Shown piece by piece: positions 24,096-35,936 of a DNA stretch of 64,000 nt (position 1 is its first letter; each line of letters begins with the position of its first letter). A program made the translations under genes and the position numbers. The DNA is from Bos javanicus. Lineage: Eukaryota; Chordata; Mammalia; Artiodactyla; Bovidae. The notes under the pieces are model-generated. The model was not told where the DNA came from. It saw only the letters and a list, made by a program, of their open reading frames with translations, and did not search any database. The stretch spans positions 62,001-126,000 of the forward strand of contig NW_026894332.1 in assembly GCF_032452875.1 (NCBI RefSeq). The letters are read 5' to 3'.

Positions 24096-24279
24096 TGCCT
24101 GATAATCGCCAGCTGGGCCGCAGGATTCATGCCTGCTCAGCTGCCTGATAATCGCCAGCTGGGCCGCAGGATTCATGCCTGCTCAGCTGCCTGATAATCG
24201 CCAGCTGGGCCGCAGGATTCATGCCTGCTCAGCTGCCTGATAATCGCCAGCTGGGCCGCAGGATTCATGCCTGCTCAGC

Positions 24280-24435
24280 TGCCTGATTCTTGCCTGCTGG
24301 GCACATGATCCGTGCAGGAGAGCTACCTGATCAGCACATGAGCAGTCACATGATCAGCGCCTCTCAGTCACCTGATCACTGCATGACAGGCACGTGATCA
24401 GTGCCTGCTGAGTGCGGGATCAGCGCCTGCTCAGC
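24280..24435 (+). repeat. Long unit 36
   Basis: 156 bp; TGCC start, CTGCTGGGCAC, and tail CTGCTGAGTGCGGG. Followed by 10 copies (24436-24895). Confidence 0.92.
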
Positions 24436-24895
24436 TGCCTGATAATCGCCAGCTGGGCCGCAGGATTCATGCCTGCTCAGCTGCCTGATAATCGCCAGCT
24501 GGGCCGCAGGATTCATGCCTGCTCAGCTGCCTGATAATCGCCAGCTGGGCCGCAGGATTCATGCCTGCTCAGCTGCCTGATAATCGCCAGCTGGGCCGCA
24601 GGATTCATGCCTGCTCAGCTGCCTGATAATCGCCAGCTGGGCCGCAGGATTCATGCCTGCTCAGCTGCCTGATAATCGCCAGCTGGGCCGCAGGATTCAT
24701 GCCTGCTCAGCTGCCTGATAATCGCCAGCTGGGCCGCAGGATTCATGCCTGCTCAGCTGCCTGATAATCGCCAGCTGGGCCGCAGGATTCATGCCTGCTC
24801 AGCTGCCTGATAATCGCCAGCTGGGCCGCAGGATTCATGCCTGCTCAGCTGCCTGATAATCGCCAGCTGGGCCGCAGGATTCATGCCTGCTCAGC

Positions 24896-25047
24896 TGCCT
24901 GATTCTTGCCTGCTGGGCACATGATCCGTGCAGGAGCTGCCTGATCAGCACATGAGCAGTCACATGATCAGCGCCTCTCAGCCACCTGATCACTGCATGA
25001 CAGGCACGTGATCAGTGCCTGCTGATGCGGGATCATGCCTGCTCAGC
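24896..25047 (+). repeat. Long unit 37
   Basis: 152 bp; TGCC start, CTGCTGGGCAC, shortened CAGGAGCTGCC, CAGCCACC in segment 4, and tail CTGATGCGGGATCATGCC. Followed by 11 copies (25048-25553). Confidence 0.91.
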
Positions 25048-25553
25048 TGCCTGATAATCGCCAGCTGGGCCGCAGGATTCATGCCTGCTCAGCTGCCTGA
25101 TAATCGCCAGCTGGGCCGCAGGATTCATGCCTGCTCAGCTGCCTGATAATCGCCAGCTGGGCCGCAGGATTCATGCCTGCTCAGCTGCCTGATAATCGCC
25201 AGCTGGGCCGCAGGATTCATGCCTGCTCAGCTGCCTGATAATCGCCAGCTGGGCCGCAGGATTCATGCCTGCTCAGCTGCCTGATAATCGCCAGCTGGGC
25301 CGCAGGATTCATGCCTGCTCAGCTGCCTGATAATCGCCAGCTGGGCCGCAGGATTCATGCCTGCTCAGCTGCCTGATAATCGCCAGCTGGGCCGCAGGAT
25401 TCATGCCTGCTCAGCTGCCTGATAATCGCCAGCTGGGCCGCAGGATTCATGCCTGCTCAGCTGCCTGATAATCGCCAGCTGGGCCGCAGGATTCATGCCT
25501 GCTCAGCTGCCTGATAATCGCCAGCTGGGCCGCAGGATTCATGCCTGCTCAGC

Positions 25554-25711
25554 TGCTTGATTCTTGCCTGCTGAGGCACATGATCCGTGCAGGAGAGCTA
25601 CCTGATCAGCACATGAGCAGTCACATGATCAGCGCCTCTCAGTCACCTGATCACTGCATGACAGGCACGTGATCAGTGCCTGCTGAGGTGCGGGATCAGC
25701 GCCTGCTCAGC
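25554..25711 (+). repeat. Long unit 38, prototype type
   Basis: 158 bp, as prototype. Followed by 7 copies (25712-26033). Confidence 0.93.
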
Positions 25712-26033
25712 TGCCTGATAATCGCCAGCTGGGCCGCAGGATTCATGCCTGCTCAGCTGCCTGATAATCGCCAGCTGGGCCGCAGGATTCATGCCTGCTC
25801 AGCTGCCTGATAATCGCCAGCTGGGCCGCAGGATTCATGCCTGCTCAGCTGCCTGATAATCGCCAGCTGGGCCGCAGGATTCATGCCTGCTCAGCTGCCT
25901 GATAATCGCCAGCTGGGCCGCAGGATTCATGCCTGCTCAGCTGCCTGATAATCGCCAGCTGGGCCGCAGGATTCATGCCTGCTCAGCTGCCTGATAATCG
26001 CCAGCTGGGCCGCAGGATTCATGCCTGCTCAGC

Positions 26034-26187
26034 TGCTTGATTCTTGCCTGCTGAGGCACATGATCCGTGCAGGAGAGCTACCTGATCAGCCAGCAGTCAC
26101 ATGATCAGCGCCTCTCAGTCACCTGATCACTGCATGACAGGCACGTGATCAGTGCCTGCTGAGGTGCGGGATCAGCGCCTGCTCAGC
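26034..26187 (+). repeat. Long unit 39
   Basis: 154 bp; four bases lost in segment 3 (GATCAGCCAGCAGTCAC). Followed by 12 copies (26188-26739). Confidence 0.92.
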
Positions 26188-26739
26188 TGCCTGATAATCG
26201 CCAGCTGGGCCGCAGGATTCATGCCTGCTCAGCTGCCTGATAATCGCCAGCTGGGCCGCAGGATTCATGCCTGCTCAGCTGCCTGATAATCGCCAGCTGG
26301 GCCGCAGGATTCATGCCTGCTCAGCTGCCTGATAATCGCCAGCTGGGCCGCAGGATTCATGCCTGCTCAGCTGCCTGATAATCGCCAGCTGGGCCGCAGG
26401 ATTCATGCCTGCTCAGCTGCCTGATAATCGCCAGCTGGGCCGCAGGATTCATGCCTGCTCAGCTGCCTGATAATCGCCAGCTGGGCCGCAGGATTCATGC
26501 CTGCTCAGCTGCCTGATAATCGCCAGCTGGGCCGCAGGATTCATGCCTGCTCAGCTGCCTGATAATCGCCAGCTGGGCCGCAGGATTCATGCCTGCTCAG
26601 CTGCCTGATAATCGCCAGCTGGGCCGCAGGATTCATGCCTGCTCAGCTGCCTGATAATCGCCAGCTGGGCCGCAGGATTCATGCCTGCTCAGCTGCCTGA
26701 TAATCGCCAGCTGGGCCGCAGGATTCATGCCTGCTCAGC

Positions 26740-26889
26740 TGCTTGATTCCGCCTGCTGAGGCACATGATCCATGCAGGAGAGCTGCCTGATCAGCCATGA
26801 GCAGCAGGATCATGCCTCTCAGCACCTGATCACTGCATGACAGGCACGTGATCAGTGCCTGCTGAGTGCGGGATCAGCGCCTGCTCAGC
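26740..26889 (+). repeat. Long unit 40, several changes
   Basis: 150 bp; TGATTCCGCC in segment 1, ATCCATGCAGG in segment 2, and a rewritten third-fourth segment (CCATGAGCAGCAGGATCATG). Followed by 11 copies (26890-27394); the sixth (27120) is 45 bp. Confidence 0.9.
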
Positions 26890-27394
26890 TGCCTGATAAT
26901 CGCCAGCTGGGCCGCAGGATTCATGCCTGCTCAGCTGCCTGATAATCGCCAGCTGGGCCGCAGGATTCATGCCTGCTCAGCTGCCTGATAATCGCCAGCT
27001 GGGCCGCAGGATTCATGCCTGCTCAGCTGCCTGATAATCGCCAGCTGGGCCGCAGGATTCATGCCTGCTCAGCTGCCTGATAATCGCCAGCTGGGCCGCA
27101 GGATTCATGCCTGCTCAGCTGCCTGATAACGCCAGCTGGGCCGCAGGATTCATGCCTGCTCAGCTGCCTGATAATCGCCAGCTGGGCCGCAGGATTCATG
27201 CCTGCTCAGCTGCCTGATAATCGCCAGCTGGGCCGCAGGATTCATGCCTGCTCAGCTGCCTGATAATCGCCAGCTGGGCCGCAGGATTCATGCCTGCTCA
27301 GCTGCCTGATAATCGCCAGCTGGGCCGCAGGATTCATGCCTGCTCAGCTGCCTGATAATCGCCAGCTGGGCCGCAGGATTCATGCCTGCTCAGC

Positions 27395-27551
27395 TGCTTG
27401 ATTCTTGCCTGCTGAGGCACATGATCCGTGCAGGAGAGCTACCTGATCAGCACATGAGCAGTCACATGATCAGCGCCTCTCAGTCACCTGATCACTGCAT
27501 GACAGGCACGTGATCAGTGCCTGCTGGGTGCGGGATCAGCGCCTGCTCAGC
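27395..27551 (+). repeat. Long unit 41
   Basis: 157 bp; tail CTGCTGGGTGCGGG. Followed by 9 copies (27552-27965). Confidence 0.92.
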
Positions 27552-27965
27552 TGCCTGATAATCGCCAGCTGGGCCGCAGGATTCATGCCTGCTCAGCTGC
27601 CTGATAATCGCCAGCTGGGCCGCAGGATTCATGCCTGCTCAGCTGCCTGATAATCGCCAGCTGGGCCGCAGGATTCATGCCTGCTCAGCTGCCTGATAAT
27701 CGCCAGCTGGGCCGCAGGATTCATGCCTGCTCAGCTGCCTGATAATCGCCAGCTGGGCCGCAGGATTCATGCCTGCTCAGCTGCCTGATAATCGCCAGCT
27801 GGGCCGCAGGATTCATGCCTGCTCAGCTGCCTGATAATCGCCAGCTGGGCCGCAGGATTCATGCCTGCTCAGCTGCCTGATAATCGCCAGCTGGGCCGCA
27901 GGATTCATGCCTGCTCAGCTGCCTGATAATCGCCAGCTGGGCCGCAGGATTCATGCCTGCTCAGC

Positions 27966-28123
27966 TGCTTGATTCTTGCCTGCTGAGGCACATGATCCGT
28001 GCAGGAGAGCTACCTGATCAGCACATGAGCAGTCACATGATCAGCGCCTCTCAGTCACCTGATCACTGCATGACAGGCACGTGATCAGTGCCTGCTGAGG
28101 TGCGGGATCAGCGCCTGCTCAGC
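27966..28123 (+). repeat. Long unit 42, prototype type
   Basis: 158 bp, as prototype. Followed by 8 copies (28124-28489); the fifth (28308) is 44 bp (TGATAACCCAGC). Confidence 0.93.
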
Positions 28124-28489
28124 TGCCTGATAATCGCCAGCTGGGCCGCAGGATTCATGCCTGCTCAGCTGCCTGATAATCGCCAGCTGGGCCGCAGGAT
28201 TCATGCCTGCTCAGCTGCCTGATAATCGCCAGCTGGGCCGCAGGATTCATGCCTGCTCAGCTGCCTGATAATCGCCAGCTGGGCCGCAGGATTCATGCCT
28301 GCTCAGCTGCCTGATAACCCAGCTGGGCCGCAGGATTCATGCCTGCTCAGCTGCCTGATAATCGCCAGCTGGGCCGCAGGATTCATGCCTGCTCAGCTGC
28401 CTGATAATCGCCAGCTGGGCCGCAGGATTCATGCCTGCTCAGCTGCCTGATAATCGCCAGCTGGGCCGCAGGATTCATGCCTGCTCAGC

Positions 28490-28643
28490 TGCCTGATAAT
28501 CGCCAGCTGGGCCGCATGATCCGTGCAGGCTCAGCTACCTGATCAGCACATGAGCAGTCACATGATCAGCGCCTCTCAGTCACCTGATCACTGCTGACAG
28601 GCTGATCAGTGCCAGCTGGGTGCAGGATTCATGCCTGCTCAGC
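28490..28643 (+). repeat. Long unit 43, hybrid at both ends
   Basis: 154 bp. It opens as a normal 46-mer up to CTGGGCCGCA and then becomes segment 2 of the long unit (TGATCCGTGCAGG). After segment 5 (CTGCTGACAGG) it drifts back into 46-mer sequence (GCCAGCTGGGTGCAGGATTC). Followed by 12 copies (28644-29195). Confidence 0.88.
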
Positions 28644-29195
28644 TGCCTGATAATCGCCAGCTGGGCCGCAGGATTCATGCCTGCTCAGCTGCCTGATAAT
28701 CGCCAGCTGGGCCGCAGGATTCATGCCTGCTCAGCTGCCTGATAATCGCCAGCTGGGCCGCAGGATTCATGCCTGCTCAGCTGCCTGATAATCGCCAGCT
28801 GGGCCGCAGGATTCATGCCTGCTCAGCTGCCTGATAATCGCCAGCTGGGCCGCAGGATTCATGCCTGCTCAGCTGCCTGATAATCGCCAGCTGGGCCGCA
28901 GGATTCATGCCTGCTCAGCTGCCTGATAATCGCCAGCTGGGCCGCAGGATTCATGCCTGCTCAGCTGCCTGATAATCGCCAGCTGGGCCGCAGGATTCAT
29001 GCCTGCTCAGCTGCCTGATAATCGCCAGCTGGGCCGCAGGATTCATGCCTGCTCAGCTGCCTGATAATCGCCAGCTGGGCCGCAGGATTCATGCCTGCTC
29101 AGCTGCCTGATAATCGCCAGCTGGGCCGCAGGATTCATGCCTGCTCAGCTGCCTGATAATCGCCAGCTGGGCCGCAGGATTCATGCCTGCTCAGC

Positions 29196-29353
29196 TGCTT
29201 GATTCTTGCCTGCTGAGGCACATGATCCGTGCAGGAGAGCTACCTGATCAGCACATGAGCAGTCACATGATCAGCGCCTCTCAGTCACCTGATCACTGCA
29301 TGACAGGCACGTGATCAGTGCCTGCTGAGGTGCGGGATCAGCGCCTGCTCAGC
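29196..29353 (+). repeat. Long unit 44, prototype type
   Basis: 158 bp, as prototype. Followed by 4 copies (29354-29537). Confidence 0.93.
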
Positions 29354-29537
29354 TGCCTGATAATCGCCAGCTGGGCCGCAGGATTCATGCCTGCTCAGCT
29401 GCCTGATAATCGCCAGCTGGGCCGCAGGATTCATGCCTGCTCAGCTGCCTGATAATCGCCAGCTGGGCCGCAGGATTCATGCCTGCTCAGCTGCCTGATA
29501 ATCGCCAGCTGGGCCGCAGGATTCATGCCTGCTCAGC

Positions 29538-29660
29538 TGCCTGATTGCCTGCTGGGGCATGAATGCCTGATCAGCACATGAGCAGTGATCAGGCCTCTCA
29601 GTGCCTGATCACTGCCAGATGATCATGCCTGCTGGGCCGCAGGATTCATGCCTGCTCAGC
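29538..29660 (+). repeat. Long unit 45, degenerate
   Basis: 123 bp. Recognisable pieces (GATCAGCACATGAGCAGT, CTCTCAGTGCCTGATCACTG) are joined by altered or missing segments. The end is a 46-mer 3' half (GGGCCGCAGGATTC). Followed by 11 copies (29661-30166). Confidence 0.85.
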
Positions 29661-30166
29661 TGCCTGATAATCGCCAGCTGGGCCGCAGGATTCATGCCTG
29701 CTCAGCTGCCTGATAATCGCCAGCTGGGCCGCAGGATTCATGCCTGCTCAGCTGCCTGATAATCGCCAGCTGGGCCGCAGGATTCATGCCTGCTCAGCTG
29801 CCTGATAATCGCCAGCTGGGCCGCAGGATTCATGCCTGCTCAGCTGCCTGATAATCGCCAGCTGGGCCGCAGGATTCATGCCTGCTCAGCTGCCTGATAA
29901 TCGCCAGCTGGGCCGCAGGATTCATGCCTGCTCAGCTGCCTGATAATCGCCAGCTGGGCCGCAGGATTCATGCCTGCTCAGCTGCCTGATAATCGCCAGC
30001 TGGGCCGCAGGATTCATGCCTGCTCAGCTGCCTGATAATCGCCAGCTGGGCCGCAGGATTCATGCCTGCTCAGCTGCCTGATAATCGCCAGCTGGGCCGC
30101 AGGATTCATGCCTGCTCAGCTGCCTGATAATCGCCAGCTGGGCCGCAGGATTCATGCCTGCTCAGC

Positions 30167-30324
30167 TGCTTGATTCTTGCCTGCTGAGGCACATGATCCG
30201 TGCAGGAGAGCTACCTGATCAGCACATGAGCAGTCACATGATCAGCGCCTCTCAGTCACCTGATCACTGCATGACAGGCACGTGATCAGTGCCTGCTGAG
30301 GTGCGGGATCAGCGCCTGCTCAGC
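30167..30324 (+). repeat. Long unit 46, prototype type
   Basis: 158 bp, as prototype. Followed by 11 copies (30325-30830). Confidence 0.93.
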
Positions 30325-30830
30325 TGCCTGATAATCGCCAGCTGGGCCGCAGGATTCATGCCTGCTCAGCTGCCTGATAATCGCCAGCTGGGCCGCAGGA
30401 TTCATGCCTGCTCAGCTGCCTGATAATCGCCAGCTGGGCCGCAGGATTCATGCCTGCTCAGCTGCCTGATAATCGCCAGCTGGGCCGCAGGATTCATGCC
30501 TGCTCAGCTGCCTGATAATCGCCAGCTGGGCCGCAGGATTCATGCCTGCTCAGCTGCCTGATAATCGCCAGCTGGGCCGCAGGATTCATGCCTGCTCAGC
30601 TGCCTGATAATCGCCAGCTGGGCCGCAGGATTCATGCCTGCTCAGCTGCCTGATAATCGCCAGCTGGGCCGCAGGATTCATGCCTGCTCAGCTGCCTGAT
30701 AATCGCCAGCTGGGCCGCAGGATTCATGCCTGCTCAGCTGCCTGATAATCGCCAGCTGGGCCGCAGGATTCATGCCTGCTCAGCTGCCTGATAATCGCCA
30801 GCTGGGCCGCAGGATTCATGCCTGCTCAGC

Positions 30831-30984
30831 TGCCTGATTCTTGCCAGCTGGGCACATGATCCGTGCAGGAGCTACCTGATCAGCACATGAGCAGTCACAT
30901 GATCAGCGCCTCTCAGTGCCTGATCACTGCATGACAGGCACGTGATCAGTGCCTGCTGAGGTGCGGGATCAGCGCCTGCTCAGC
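30831..30984 (+). repeat. Long unit 47
   Basis: 154 bp; TGCC start, GCCAGCTGGGCAC in segment 1, CAGGAGCTACC, and CAGTGCCTGATC replacing CAGTCACCTGATC. Followed by 7 copies (30985-31306). Confidence 0.91.
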
Positions 30985-31306
30985 TGCCTGATAATCGCCA
31001 GCTGGGCCGCAGGATTCATGCCTGCTCAGCTGCCTGATAATCGCCAGCTGGGCCGCAGGATTCATGCCTGCTCAGCTGCCTGATAATCGCCAGCTGGGCC
31101 GCAGGATTCATGCCTGCTCAGCTGCCTGATAATCGCCAGCTGGGCCGCAGGATTCATGCCTGCTCAGCTGCCTGATAATCGCCAGCTGGGCCGCAGGATT
31201 CATGCCTGCTCAGCTGCCTGATAATCGCCAGCTGGGCCGCAGGATTCATGCCTGCTCAGCTGCCTGATAATCGCCAGCTGGGCCGCAGGATTCATGCCTG
31301 CTCAGC

Positions 31307-31462
31307 TGCTTGATTCTTGCCTGCTGAGGCACATGATCCGTGCAGGAGAGCTACCTGATCAGCACATGAGCAGTCACATGATCAGCGCCTCTCAGTCACC
31401 TGATCACTGCATGACAGGCACGTGATCAGTGCCTGCTGGTGCGGGATCAGCGCCTGCTCAGC
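31307..31462 (+). repeat. Long unit 48
   Basis: 156 bp; tail CTGCTGGTGCGGG. Followed by 12 copies (31463-32014). Confidence 0.92.
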
Positions 31463-32014
31463 TGCCTGATAATCGCCAGCTGGGCCGCAGGATTCATGCC
31501 TGCTCAGCTGCCTGATAATCGCCAGCTGGGCCGCAGGATTCATGCCTGCTCAGCTGCCTGATAATCGCCAGCTGGGCCGCAGGATTCATGCCTGCTCAGC
31601 TGCCTGATAATCGCCAGCTGGGCCGCAGGATTCATGCCTGCTCAGCTGCCTGATAATCGCCAGCTGGGCCGCAGGATTCATGCCTGCTCAGCTGCCTGAT
31701 AATCGCCAGCTGGGCCGCAGGATTCATGCCTGCTCAGCTGCCTGATAATCGCCAGCTGGGCCGCAGGATTCATGCCTGCTCAGCTGCCTGATAATCGCCA
31801 GCTGGGCCGCAGGATTCATGCCTGCTCAGCTGCCTGATAATCGCCAGCTGGGCCGCAGGATTCATGCCTGCTCAGCTGCCTGATAATCGCCAGCTGGGCC
31901 GCAGGATTCATGCCTGCTCAGCTGCCTGATAATCGCCAGCTGGGCCGCAGGATTCATGCCTGCTCAGCTGCCTGATAATCGCCAGCTGGGCCGCAGGATT
32001 CATGCCTGCTCAGC

Positions 32015-32172
32015 TGCTTGATTCTTGCCTGCTGAGGCACATGATCCGTGCAGGAGAGCTACCTGATCAGCACATGAGCAGTCACATGATCAGCGCCTCT
32101 CAGTCACCTGATCACTGCATGACAGGCACGTGATCAGTGCCTGCTGAGGTGCGGGATCAGCGCCTGCTCAGC
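32015..32172 (+). repeat. Long unit 49, prototype type
   Basis: 158 bp, as prototype. Followed by 11 copies (32173-32678). Confidence 0.93.
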
Positions 32173-32678
32173 TGCCTGATAATCGCCAGCTGGGCCGCAG
32201 GATTCATGCCTGCTCAGCTGCCTGATAATCGCCAGCTGGGCCGCAGGATTCATGCCTGCTCAGCTGCCTGATAATCGCCAGCTGGGCCGCAGGATTCATG
32301 CCTGCTCAGCTGCCTGATAATCGCCAGCTGGGCCGCAGGATTCATGCCTGCTCAGCTGCCTGATAATCGCCAGCTGGGCCGCAGGATTCATGCCTGCTCA
32401 GCTGCCTGATAATCGCCAGCTGGGCCGCAGGATTCATGCCTGCTCAGCTGCCTGATAATCGCCAGCTGGGCCGCAGGATTCATGCCTGCTCAGCTGCCTG
32501 ATAATCGCCAGCTGGGCCGCAGGATTCATGCCTGCTCAGCTGCCTGATAATCGCCAGCTGGGCCGCAGGATTCATGCCTGCTCAGCTGCCTGATAATCGC
32601 CAGCTGGGCCGCAGGATTCATGCCTGCTCAGCTGCCTGATAATCGCCAGCTGGGCCGCAGGATTCATGCCTGCTCAGC

Positions 32679-32835
32679 TGCTTGATTCTTGCCTGCTGAG
32701 GCACATGATCCGTGCAGGAGAGCTACCTGATCAGCACATGAGCAGTCACATGATCAGCGCCTCTCAGTCACCTGATCACTGCATGACAGGCACGTGATCA
32801 GTGCCTGCTGGGTGCGGGATCAGCGCCTGCTCAGC
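32679..32835 (+). repeat. Long unit 50
   Basis: 157 bp; tail CTGCTGGGTGCGGG. Followed by 14 copies (32836-33479), the first of four 14-then-22 pairs. Confidence 0.92.
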
Positions 32836-34646
32836 TGCCTGATAATCGCCAGCTGGGCCGCAGGATTCATGCCTGCTCAGCTGCCTGATAATCGCCAGCT
32901 GGGCCGCAGGATTCATGCCTGCTCAGCTGCCTGATAATCGCCAGCTGGGCCGCAGGATTCATGCCTGCTCAGCTGCCTGATAATCGCCAGCTGGGCCGCA
33001 GGATTCATGCCTGCTCAGCTGCCTGATAATCGCCAGCTGGGCCGCAGGATTCATGCCTGCTCAGCTGCCTGATAATCGCCAGCTGGGCCGCAGGATTCAT
33101 GCCTGCTCAGCTGCCTGATAATCGCCAGCTGGGCCGCAGGATTCATGCCTGCTCAGCTGCCTGATAATCGCCAGCTGGGCCGCAGGATTCATGCCTGCTC
33201 AGCTGCCTGATAATCGCCAGCTGGGCCGCAGGATTCATGCCTGCTCAGCTGCCTGATAATCGCCAGCTGGGCCGCAGGATTCATGCCTGCTCAGCTGCCT
33301 GATAATCGCCAGCTGGGCCGCAGGATTCATGCCTGCTCAGCTGCCTGATAATCGCCAGCTGGGCCGCAGGATTCATGCCTGCTCAGCTGCCTGATAATCG
33401 CCAGCTGGGCCGCAGGATTCATGCCTGCTCAGCTGCCTGATAATCGCCAGCTGGGCCGCAGGATTCATGCCTGCTCAGCTGCTTGATTCTTGCCTGCTGA
33501 GGCACATGATCCGTGCAGGAGAGCTACCTGATCAGCACATGAGCAGTCACATGATCAGCGCCTCTCAGTCACCTGATCACTGCATGACAGGCACGTGATC
33601 AGTGCCTGCTGAGGTGCGGGATCAGCGCCTGCTCAGCTGCCTGATAATCGCCAGCTGGGCCGCAGGATTCATGCCTGCTCAGCTGCCTGATAATCGCCAG
33701 CTGGGCCGCAGGATTCATGCCTGCTCAGCTGCCTGATAATCGCCAGCTGGGCCGCAGGATTCATGCCTGCTCAGCTGCCTGATAATCGCCAGCTGGGCCG
33801 CAGGATTCATGCCTGCTCAGCTGCCTGATAATCGCCAGCTGGGCCGCAGGATTCATGCCTGCTCAGCTGCCTGATAATCGCCAGCTGGGCCGCAGGATTC
33901 ATGCCTGCTCAGCTGCCTGATAATCGCCAGCTGGGCCGCAGGATTCATGCCTGCTCAGCTGCCTGATAATCGCCAGCTGGGCCGCAGGATTCATGCCTGC
34001 TCAGCTGCCTGATAATGCCAGCTGGGCCGCAGTTCATGCCTGCTCAGCTGCCTGATAATCGCCAGCTGGGCCGCAGGATTCATGCCTGCTCAGCTGCCTG
34101 ATAATCGCCAGCTGGGCCGCAGGATTCATGCCTGCTCAGCTGCCTGATAATCGCCAGCTGGGCCGCAGGATTCATGCCTGCTCAGCTGCCTGATAATCGC
34201 CAGCTGGGCCGCAGGATTCATGCCTGCTCAGCTGCCTGATAATCGCCAGCTGGGCCGCAGGATTCATGCCTGCTCAGCTGCCTGATAATCGCCAGCTGGG
34301 CCGCAGGATTCATGCCTGCTCAGCTGCCTGATAATCGCCAGCTGGGCCGCAGGATTCATGCCTGCTCAGCTGCCTGATAATCGCCAGCTGGGCCGCAGGA
34401 TTCATGCCTGCTCAGCTGCCTGATAATCGCCAGCTGGGCCGCAGGATTCATGCCTGCTCAGCTGCCTGATAATCGCCAGCTGGGCCGCAGGATTCATGCC
34501 TGCTCAGCTGCCTGATAATCGCCAGCTGGGCCGCAGGATTCATGCCTGCTCAGCTGCCTGATAATCGCCAGCTGGGCCGCAGGATTCATGCCTGCTCAGC
34601 TGCCTGATAATCGCCAGCTGGGCCGCAGGATTCATGCCTGCTCAGC
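32836..34646 (+). repeat. 14 + 22 block pair, first occurrence
   Basis: Fourteen 46-mers, a prototype long unit at 33480, then 22 46-mers. The ninth copy of the second block (34006-34048) is 43 bp, with two separate losses (AATGCC and CAGTTCATG). The distance from block start to block start is 802 bp. Confidence 0.75.
33480..33637 (+). repeat. Long unit 51, prototype type
   Basis: 158 bp, as prototype. Followed by 22 copies (33638-34646). Confidence 0.93.
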
Positions 34647-34804
34647 TGCTTGATTCTTGCCTGCTGAGGCACATGATCCGTGCAGGAGAGCTACCTGATC
34701 AGCACATGAGCAGTCACATGATCAGCGCCTCTCAGTCACCTGATCACTGCATGACAGGCACGTGATCAGTGCCTGCTGAGGTGCGGGATCAGCGCCTGCT
34801 CAGC
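34647..34804 (+). repeat. Long unit 52, prototype type
   Basis: 158 bp, as prototype. Followed by 8 copies (34805-35172). Confidence 0.93.
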
Positions 34805-35172
34805 TGCCTGATAATCGCCAGCTGGGCCGCAGGATTCATGCCTGCTCAGCTGCCTGATAATCGCCAGCTGGGCCGCAGGATTCATGCCTGCTCAGCTGCC
34901 TGATAATCGCCAGCTGGGCCGCAGGATTCATGCCTGCTCAGCTGCCTGATAATCGCCAGCTGGGCCGCAGGATTCATGCCTGCTCAGCTGCCTGATAATC
35001 GCCAGCTGGGCCGCAGGATTCATGCCTGCTCAGCTGCCTGATAATCGCCAGCTGGGCCGCAGGATTCATGCCTGCTCAGCTGCCTGATAATCGCCAGCTG
35101 GGCCGCAGGATTCATGCCTGCTCAGCTGCCTGATAATCGCCAGCTGGGCCGCAGGATTCATGCCTGCTCAGC

Positions 35173-35275
35173 TGCTTGATTCTTGCCTGCTGAGGCCATG
35201 ATCAGGAGCTCATCAGCACTGCAGTCAGATGGCCGCTCAGCTTGATCAGTGCCTGCTCATCAGCGCCTGCTCAGC
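35173..35275 (+). repeat. Long unit 53, most degenerate intact-ended copy
   Basis: 103 bp. The first 22 bases and the last 12 match the prototype. Between them are short rearranged pieces (CATGATCAGGAGCTCATCAG, CACTGCAGTCAGATGG, GCTCAGCTTGATCAGTGCC), with several deletions. Followed by 11 copies (35276-35781). Confidence 0.83.
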
Positions 35276-35781
35276 TGCCTGATAATCGCCAGCTGGGCCG
35301 CAGGATTCATGCCTGCTCAGCTGCCTGATAATCGCCAGCTGGGCCGCAGGATTCATGCCTGCTCAGCTGCCTGATAATCGCCAGCTGGGCCGCAGGATTC
35401 ATGCCTGCTCAGCTGCCTGATAATCGCCAGCTGGGCCGCAGGATTCATGCCTGCTCAGCTGCCTGATAATCGCCAGCTGGGCCGCAGGATTCATGCCTGC
35501 TCAGCTGCCTGATAATCGCCAGCTGGGCCGCAGGATTCATGCCTGCTCAGCTGCCTGATAATCGCCAGCTGGGCCGCAGGATTCATGCCTGCTCAGCTGC
35601 CTGATAATCGCCAGCTGGGCCGCAGGATTCATGCCTGCTCAGCTGCCTGATAATCGCCAGCTGGGCCGCAGGATTCATGCCTGCTCAGCTGCCTGATAAT
35701 CGCCAGCTGGGCCGCAGGATTCATGCCTGCTCAGCTGCCTGATAATCGCCAGCTGGGCCGCAGGATTCATGCCTGCTCAGC

Positions 35782-35936
35782 TGCTTGATTCTTGCCTGCT
35801 GAGGCACATGATCCGTGCAGGAGAGCTACCTGATCAGCACATGAGCAGTCACATGATCAGCGCCTCTCAGTCACCTGATCACTGCATGACAGGCACGTGA
35901 TCAGTGCCTGCTGAGTGCGGGATCAGCCTGCTCAGC
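35782..35936 (+). repeat. Long unit 54
   Basis: 155 bp; tail CTGAGTGCGGGATCAGCCTGC. Followed by 14 copies (35937-36580); the sixth (36167) has T11 to C. Confidence 0.92.

Larger units (their letters stand above)
22135..27394 (+). repeat. Higher-order segment, copy 1 of a direct tandem pair (about 5.26 kb)
   Basis: Ten successive long-unit intervals with 9, 8, 12, 4, 10, 11, 7, 12 and 11 copies of the 46-mer are repeated in the next 5.28 kb as 9, 8, 12, 4, 11, 11, 7, 12 and 11. Long units at 22135, 22707 and 23232 lie 5260, 5259 and 5258 bp before their partners at 27395, 27966 and 28490. Further right the offset drifts to about 5,225-5,285 because one block gained a copy and some long units are shortened. 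The left limit could lie a little further out. Confidence 0.72.
27395..32678 (+). repeat. Higher-order segment, copy 2 of the tandem pair
   Basis: Block series 9, 8, 12, 4, 11, 11, 7, 12, 11, in register with 22135-27394. The long units that close the two copies (27395 and 32679) share the tail form CTGCTGGGTGCGGG. Long units inside copy 2 at 28490 and 29538 are hybrids, while their partners in copy 1 (23232, 24280) are nearly intact, so those changes arose after the duplication or were brought in by exchange. Confidence 0.72.
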
